Shown here one piece after another: positions 60,262 through 64,000 of a stretch of 64,000 nucleotides of DNA. The stretch lies in assembly GCA_003151275.1 (NCBI GenBank), contig PLXC01000120.1, positions 48,976 to 112,975 of the forward strand, read 5' to 3'. This DNA is from Candidatus Melainabacteria bacterium. GTDB taxonomy: Bacteria > Cyanobacteriota > Vampirovibrionia > Obscuribacterales > Obscuribacteraceae. Every line of letters begins with the position of its first letter. The first letter of the stretch is position 1. The translations under genes were made by a program, and so were the position numbers. The notes under the pieces were generated by a model. It was not told where the DNA came from and ran no database searches. It saw only the letters and a list, made by a program, of their open reading frames with translations.

Positions 60262-61194
60262 CTAGACCTCGAAAGTTGTCATTTTCATCAAAATCCAGAA
60301 ACCAAACAATTCCCAAATCACAAGCAGTGTGACGATGATACGGGCGATGGTGTTGTTAAAAAACGGAACGATGTAACCAGGGGTGGCTACGTAAGTCATC
60401 AAAGTAATACCGTATGGCAAACAGCCGATGAACATAGCTGTTGCTTTACCTTGAGCAGTCAACGAGTTGAGAAAGTCGCGCAATTTGAATCGTTCACGAA
60501 TAGCGTCAGCGATAACTGCAACGACGTCTGCAAGGTTGCCCCCTACGTCTTGGCTGATGAAAATTGCTTGGGTCAAAAGCCTGAAGTCGGGTGTGCGAAT
60601 TCTGAGAGACATTTCGTTCATAACGTCTCTGAATGGCTTACCTAGTTGAAGGGAAACCAAGCCCCGTTTGAACTCAGATCTAATCGGGTCAGGAGCTGTC
60701 TCAGCAAGGACCTTAAAGACTTCCATAACCGGGGAACCTGCCCTCAGTGTGGACACCATTGTTTCAAGTACTTGCGGTAACTGTTCAGTCATGCGATCTT
60801 GGCGCTTTTTGGCTACTTGTCCCAAATAAGCGATAAACCCTGCCGCGCCGACAGGAATTCCAAGGATAAAACCAACTATTGCCAGGTCTGGAACCATCAA
60901 GTAACAGATCAAACCGAAAACCAATCCTGCAGCAACGGCAACGCAGACCCAGGTCATGCGCATTTGGTCGTACTTAGATTCCATCCCGGCAAGAGATAGT
61001 GTTCGAGCCAAGTATCCCTGTCTTTGGGTTAAAAAGATGCTGACTTCTGAGTCTTCATTATGCTTCTCAGACATGCGCCGACTGTGTTTACCAAGTCGAC
61101 TTAACTCGTCTGACCATTGACTGCGAGTCATGGCCATAATAGCTAAACCGATTGCCACAATCGATGCGAAAACTATGACACTTACAGAAGGCAT
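60262..61194 (-). CDS. tadB: TadB-like type II secretion F-domain membrane protein
   Basis: 310 aa. T2SF domain with EQLPQVLETMVSTLRAGSPVMEVFKVLAETAPDPI and FRDVMNEMSLRIRTPDFRLLTQAIFISQDVGGNLADVVAVIADAIRERFKLR, plus flanking helices. Partner of TadC. AGGA precedes the ATG by 9 nt; it follows the CpaF gene by 17 bp. Confidence 0.92.
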   Translation of the reverse strand: MPSVSVIVFASIVAIGLAIMAMTRSQWSDELSRLGKHSRRMSEKHNEDSEVSIFLTQRQGYLARTLSLAGMESKYDQMRMTWVCVAVAAGLVFGLICYLMVPDLAIVGFILGIPVGAAGFIAYLGQVAKKRQDRMTEQLPQVLETMVSTLRAGSPVMEVFKVLAETAPDPIRSEFKRGLVSLQLGKPFRDVMNEMSLRIRTPDFRLLTQAIFISQDVGGNLADVVAVIADAIRERFKLRDFLNSLTAQGKATAMFIGCLPYGITLMTYVATPGYIVPFFNNTIARIIVTLLVIWELFGFWILMKMTTFEV

Positions 61195-61211
61195 TTCTTT
61201 TTTTCCTCAGC

Positions 61212-62867
61212 TTAGCGCAGCCATTCCAATTTGAACGGTACAGCTTCCTGTTCCAGTTGATCCAAGAACTTCGGTGGCAAGCCTGAACCAACGTGGCGGC
61301 ATTTAAAGAAGCCCCGTGGGTCACGACCTTCACGCTCAAGGTGGAACATTGTACTGATGGCGATCGTGTCACCTTCCATCCCGGTTATCTCGGAAATTTC
61401 AGTGACGCGCCTCGTACCATCTTCTAGTCTTCTGATTTGAATAATCAGCTGAATAGCTGAAGAGATCAGTTCTCGGGCTGCTTTAGCAGGCATTTCCACA
61501 CCAGACATGAGAATCATGTTCTCGAGACGCTTGGTGCAGTCTCTTGGAGTGTTGGCGTGGATTGTAGTCATTGATCCACCGTGACCGGTGTTCATTGCCT
61601 GGAGCATGTCGAACGCTTCTTCTCCCCGGCATTCTCCCAGAATGATCCGGTCGGGACGCATACGGAGGCAGTTAATAACAAGCATCCGCTGTGTGATTCG
61701 ACCCTTTCCTTCTGTGTTTTCCGGTCTTGTTTCCATGCGCACCCAGTGCTCATGTTGCAATCTCAATTCTGCCGCGTCTTCAATCGTGATGATCCGTTCG
61801 CGTGGATTGATGTGGGCGGAAAGCGCGTTCAGCAACGTTGTTTTACCAGAACCTGTACCACCAGAGATGATGATATTGATTCTGCCTTTGACGCAGGCTT
61901 TCATAACTTCAGCCATTTGCACAGACAGAGAGCCTTTCTCCACCAACTGTCCAAGGGACATGATCGATGTACCGAAACATCGGATGGTGATCGTCGGACC
62001 GTCAATGGTGACTGGAGGAATGGTGGCATTTACCCGTGAGCCGTTTGGAAGCCGGGCGTCTACCATGGGCGAGTTATCGTCAAGTCTTCTGCCCAGGGGC
62101 TGAATGATCTTGTCGATTGTTTGTCTCAAATGTCTTTCGTTTTCAAAAACGATGTTTGTTTTTTCAAGACGTCCATGTCGTTCAACGTAGATGTTGTTGC
62201 AACCGTTGACGCATATGTCGCCTACGCTTGGGTCTCTTAGCAGTGGACCAAGTGGACCGAAACCGAACACTTCGTCAAGAACGTTCTGGAGAAGAATACC
62301 TTTCTCCATCATCGTTAGTGGCGCTGGATCCGAGTTAACGATTTCTCTGATCCGTGCTCTAACTTGAGCTTGAGTATCTTCGGAAATATTCGTCAAACGT
62401 GATGTATCTAGTTCTCTTCTTAACTGGTCGATGATCAACTTTTCGCGCTCGCGAATCAGTTGTTGGTTGGCTGAAAACTTGGCGCCCAAATCACCAGGGG
62501 CTGGACCACTCTCTTGACCGCCACCATGACCACCGCCGCCGTGATGACCGAATTCATCTTTTGCGTCAATGCGCTCGATGTCGGCTCGGGACGGACCTGT
62601 CTCTCCGGTCGAAGGCATACTGCCAGGCTTGGCACCACCGGAGACACCGGTTTGGGCACCACCTGGGCGAGCCATACCGCTTTGTCCTTGCCCGGGAGCA
62701 GGGCCACGCGCACCGCCAACACCAGTCGCTTGCTGGGCACCGGCAACACCCGTACTTTGCGGAGCAGCAGGCACCACATCTGATGCCTGCCTTTGTTTAA
62801 CCAGTTGCCCCATTAGCGAGGATGTGGGCCGTGCTGGCAAATTTTGATCTTTTCTTTCGTCGCCCAT
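61212..62867 (-). CDS. cpaF: CpaF/TadA-type pilus secretion ATPase
   Basis: 551 aa. The C-terminal ATPase has Walker A GGTGSGKTTLL, ITIEDAAEL, the Walker B/Asp box RPDRIILGECRGEEAFDMLQAMNTGHGGSMTTIHAN. It powers Flp pilin assembly. The N-terminal 120 residues are unusual for the family: Gly/Ala/Gln-rich with a DEFGHHGGGGHGGGQES stretch. AAGGTGG lies 6 nt before the ATG. Start of the core tad genes here, behind CpaE and a 60-bp repeat; a 12-bp palindrome TAACCTAGGTTA lies just upstream. Confidence 0.95.
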   Translation of the reverse strand: MGDERKDQNLPARPTSSLMGQLVKQRQASDVVPAAPQSTGVAGAQQATGVGGARGPAPGQGQSGMARPGGAQTGVSGGAKPGSMPSTGETGPSRADIERIDAKDEFGHHGGGGHGGGQESGPAPGDLGAKFSANQQLIREREKLIIDQLRRELDTSRLTNISEDTQAQVRARIREIVNSDPAPLTMMEKGILLQNVLDEVFGFGPLGPLLRDPSVGDICVNGCNNIYVERHGRLEKTNIVFENERHLRQTIDKIIQPLGRRLDDNSPMVDARLPNGSRVNATIPPVTIDGPTITIRCFGTSIMSLGQLVEKGSLSVQMAEVMKACVKGRINIIISGGTGSGKTTLLNALSAHINPRERIITIEDAAELRLQHEHWVRMETRPENTEGKGRITQRMLVINCLRMRPDRIILGECRGEEAFDMLQAMNTGHGGSMTTIHANTPRDCTKRLENMILMSGVEMPAKAARELISSAIQLIIQIRRLEDGTRRVTEISEITGMEGDTIAISTMFHLEREGRDPRGFFKCRHVGSGLPPKFLDQLEQEAVPFKLEWLR

Positions 62868-62891
62868 TTAGAACCACCTTTAACCTAGGTT

Positions 62892-62951
62892 AGTCTGTGC
62901 ACCGTTAGGGGGTCTATGCAGCAAGCTGCTCGACTCCGCGAACTGCCTGAC
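62892..62951 (-). repeat. 61-bp intergenic repeat, copy 2
   Basis: Starts exactly at the stop codon of the CpaE gene and ends 24 bp before the CpaF start. Same layout as 58389-58449, one base shorter. Confidence 0.8.
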
Positions 62952-64000
62952 TTATCTCTTTTTGCCGAATATTGCAGGGAGTTTGAATCCGCTGCCCTTT
63001 TCGCCATCTTTGGTTGTTAAGAGAAGCTGTTCTCCTCCTGCTACTCTGCGTGCCAATGAATCAAGCGCCTTACCTAGTGCGGTGTGTCCAGGAGCGATTT
63101 GCCCTTGGTTGTTCACCCACTTCGCCGTCTTCGTATCATTGGGGATTTCATGGAACACAGGGTAGTTGAGATTTGCCCGACATTCGCTCAATACGTCCTG
63201 AGGGAGCCATTCCGAGCGATTGATCACAAGGAGCAGTTTCTCTTGGTTGTAGTGAGCCTTAAAGGTATCGAGACACTTACGAGCATTCAGAATGGCTGCC
63301 CAGTTGTACTCGGTAATCACAAGCACGTGATCAGCAAGGTCGAGAGTTGCGATTGCTCGCTCGTCTAACAAGTTCTTGGGTAGATCAACGACGGTAAACC
63401 TGAATTCCTGCTTGGCTGTGTAGAGAATTTCCTGTACTTGAGCGGCGTAAATATCGCCAATATCTTCAAGTTCCGGAGGTGCAGCCAATATGCTCAACTT
63501 ATCATCGTACCTAGTCATTAGGTTGCGCAGGTAAGTGGCATCGAAATTTGTATGTGAGAAGTCGATTGTACTTAAGCTGAATGATGGCTCAAGGTTGAGA
63601 TAGTGAGAGATCATGCCGAACTGCAAGTCGAGGTCGACGATGCATGACTCACCATATTTACCAAGATAGCCAGCCAGGTTGGTACAAATTGTGGTGGCTC
63701 CGATACCGCCAGTAGGGCTGAATATCGCGACCACTTTGCCGGCGGCAGTAGAGACCGACTCAGATTGGTGCTTGAGTTGAATGCTCTGCACCGCAGCTGG
63801 AAGGTCTGTGCGCCAACGCTCTGCATCGAGGAAGTCAGAAGCCCCGAGTCGATACGCGGTGCGGATCAACTCAGGGTCCGGAACTTCGTAACTAACGAAA
63901 AAGTAGAGTTGCGGGAAGGTCTCCCGCAACTCTGCTAGAAGTGATAGTCCGCGGACAGGAGCTGGGCTCAGCTCAATCCAGACCAACTTCGGGTGTAGGC
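62952..64000 (-). CDS. CpaE/TadZ-like protein, 5' end outside the window
   Basis: The frame is open to the last base, so the gene starts beyond the window; at least 349 residues are present. The visible start is a degenerate receiver-like domain (LVWIELSPAPVRGLSLLAELRETFPQLYFFVSYE), then an AAA_31/ParA-type ATPase: SPTGGIGATTICTNLAGYLG (deviant Walker A, Lys replaced as in CpaE), IVDLDLQFG, VVDLPKNLLDERA. CpaE/TadZ positions the Flp pilus machine at the pole. First known gene of this Tad operon. Confidence 0.9.
   Translation of the reverse strand, partial: LHPKLVWIELSPAPVRGLSLLAELRETFPQLYFFVSYEVPDPELIRTAYRLGASDFLDAERWRTDLPAAVQSIQLKHQSESVSTAAGKVVAIFSPTGGIGATTICTNLAGYLGKYGESCIVDLDLQFGMISHYLNLEPSFSLSTIDFSHTNFDATYLRNLMTRYDDKLSILAAPPELEDIGDIYAAQVQEILYTAKQEFRFTVVDLPKNLLDERAIATLDLADHVLVITEYNWAAILNARKCLDTFKAHYNQEKLLLVINRSEWLPQDVLSECRANLNYPVFHEIPNDTKTAKWVNNQGQIAPGHTALGKALDSLARRVAGGEQLLLTTKDGEKGSGFKLPAIFGKKR

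Noticed and set aside
61588..62103. Plus-strand frame opposite CpaF
   Set aside because: Antisense shadow of a conserved ATPase; no independent support.
1..64000. tRNA or rRNA genes
   Set aside because: I looked for T-loop and anticodon-arm patterns and for rRNA motifs in the intergenic regions and saw none; a dedicated scan was not possible.

Overview
The window (about 47-48% G+C by eye) looks chromosomal. It comes from a Gram-negative-type bacterium with many signalling proteins and many secreted repeat proteins. The mix of leucine-rich-repeat Ser/Thr kinases, TPR proteins, tandem histidine kinases, YD/RHS-like cell-surface proteins and a Tad pilus operon resembles Candidatus Melainabacteria (Vampirovibrionia), in particular Obscuribacter-like lineages. 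That assignment is an inference from gene style only; there is no rRNA in the window. I saw no tRNA, CRISPR array or insertion sequence.

Layout. 0.1-25 kb: a Ser/Thr kinase with C-terminal LRRs, an EF-hand/YD/LysM-like protein, a CPBP-family membrane protease, an OmpR-type response regulator, TPR proteins, two related proteins that share a long C-terminal region (10253-12067 and 15012-17630) on either side of a PAS histidine kinase and a SIMPL protein, a TPR protein with near-identical 252-bp repeats followed by a broken duplicate and a palindromic 44-bp tandem repeat, a thioredoxin-TPR protein, a flavin-binding oxidase-like protein and an aldo/keto reductase. 25.7-33.7 kb: a second LRR kinase paralogous to the first, then two cassettes, each a 63-65 aa peptide followed by a large exported polytopic membrane protein. 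The two peptides share a leader motif and an identical-style C-terminus, and both have the same 47-bp upstream block. 34-38 kb: a PIN/RHH toxin-antitoxin pair with a perfect 18-bp inverted-repeat operator, and a 1016-aa protein made of two complete histidine kinases.

38.1-45.7 kb: a peptide-modification-like neighbourhood. It holds a PqqD-like peptide-binding protein, an alkaline-phosphatase-superfamily-like protein with an altered metal site, a short Tat-like signal peptide protein ending in a Thr/Asp-rich tail, a large nucleotidyltransferase, two secreted proteins, an MvdD/graspetide-type ATP-grasp ligase, an HprK-related kinase and a 62-aa protein. These families recur around ribosomally made, modified peptides, but the combination here lacks the hallmark lasso enzymes. 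It is the best candidate for an undescribed system, with the paired small-peptide/membrane-protein cassettes at 27.6-33.7 kb as the second.

46-55 kb is more housekeeping: a membrane spermidine-synthase-like protein, an FtsB/DivIC-like protein, a phosphohexomutase, a trio made of a YD-like protein, a J-like protein without HPD and an FHA protein, a zinc-ribbon protein and TsaD. 55.6-57.6 kb holds three consecutive small secreted proteins behind a good sigma-70-type promoter. 57.7-64 kb is a Tad-pilus export operon (CpaE, CpaF, TadB, TadC, prepilin peptidase) with DUF192 and RidA genes inserted in it, and a 61-bp intergenic repeat present at two junctions. The CpaE gene runs off the right edge. 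All family assignments are from reading the protein sequences; no database search was run.
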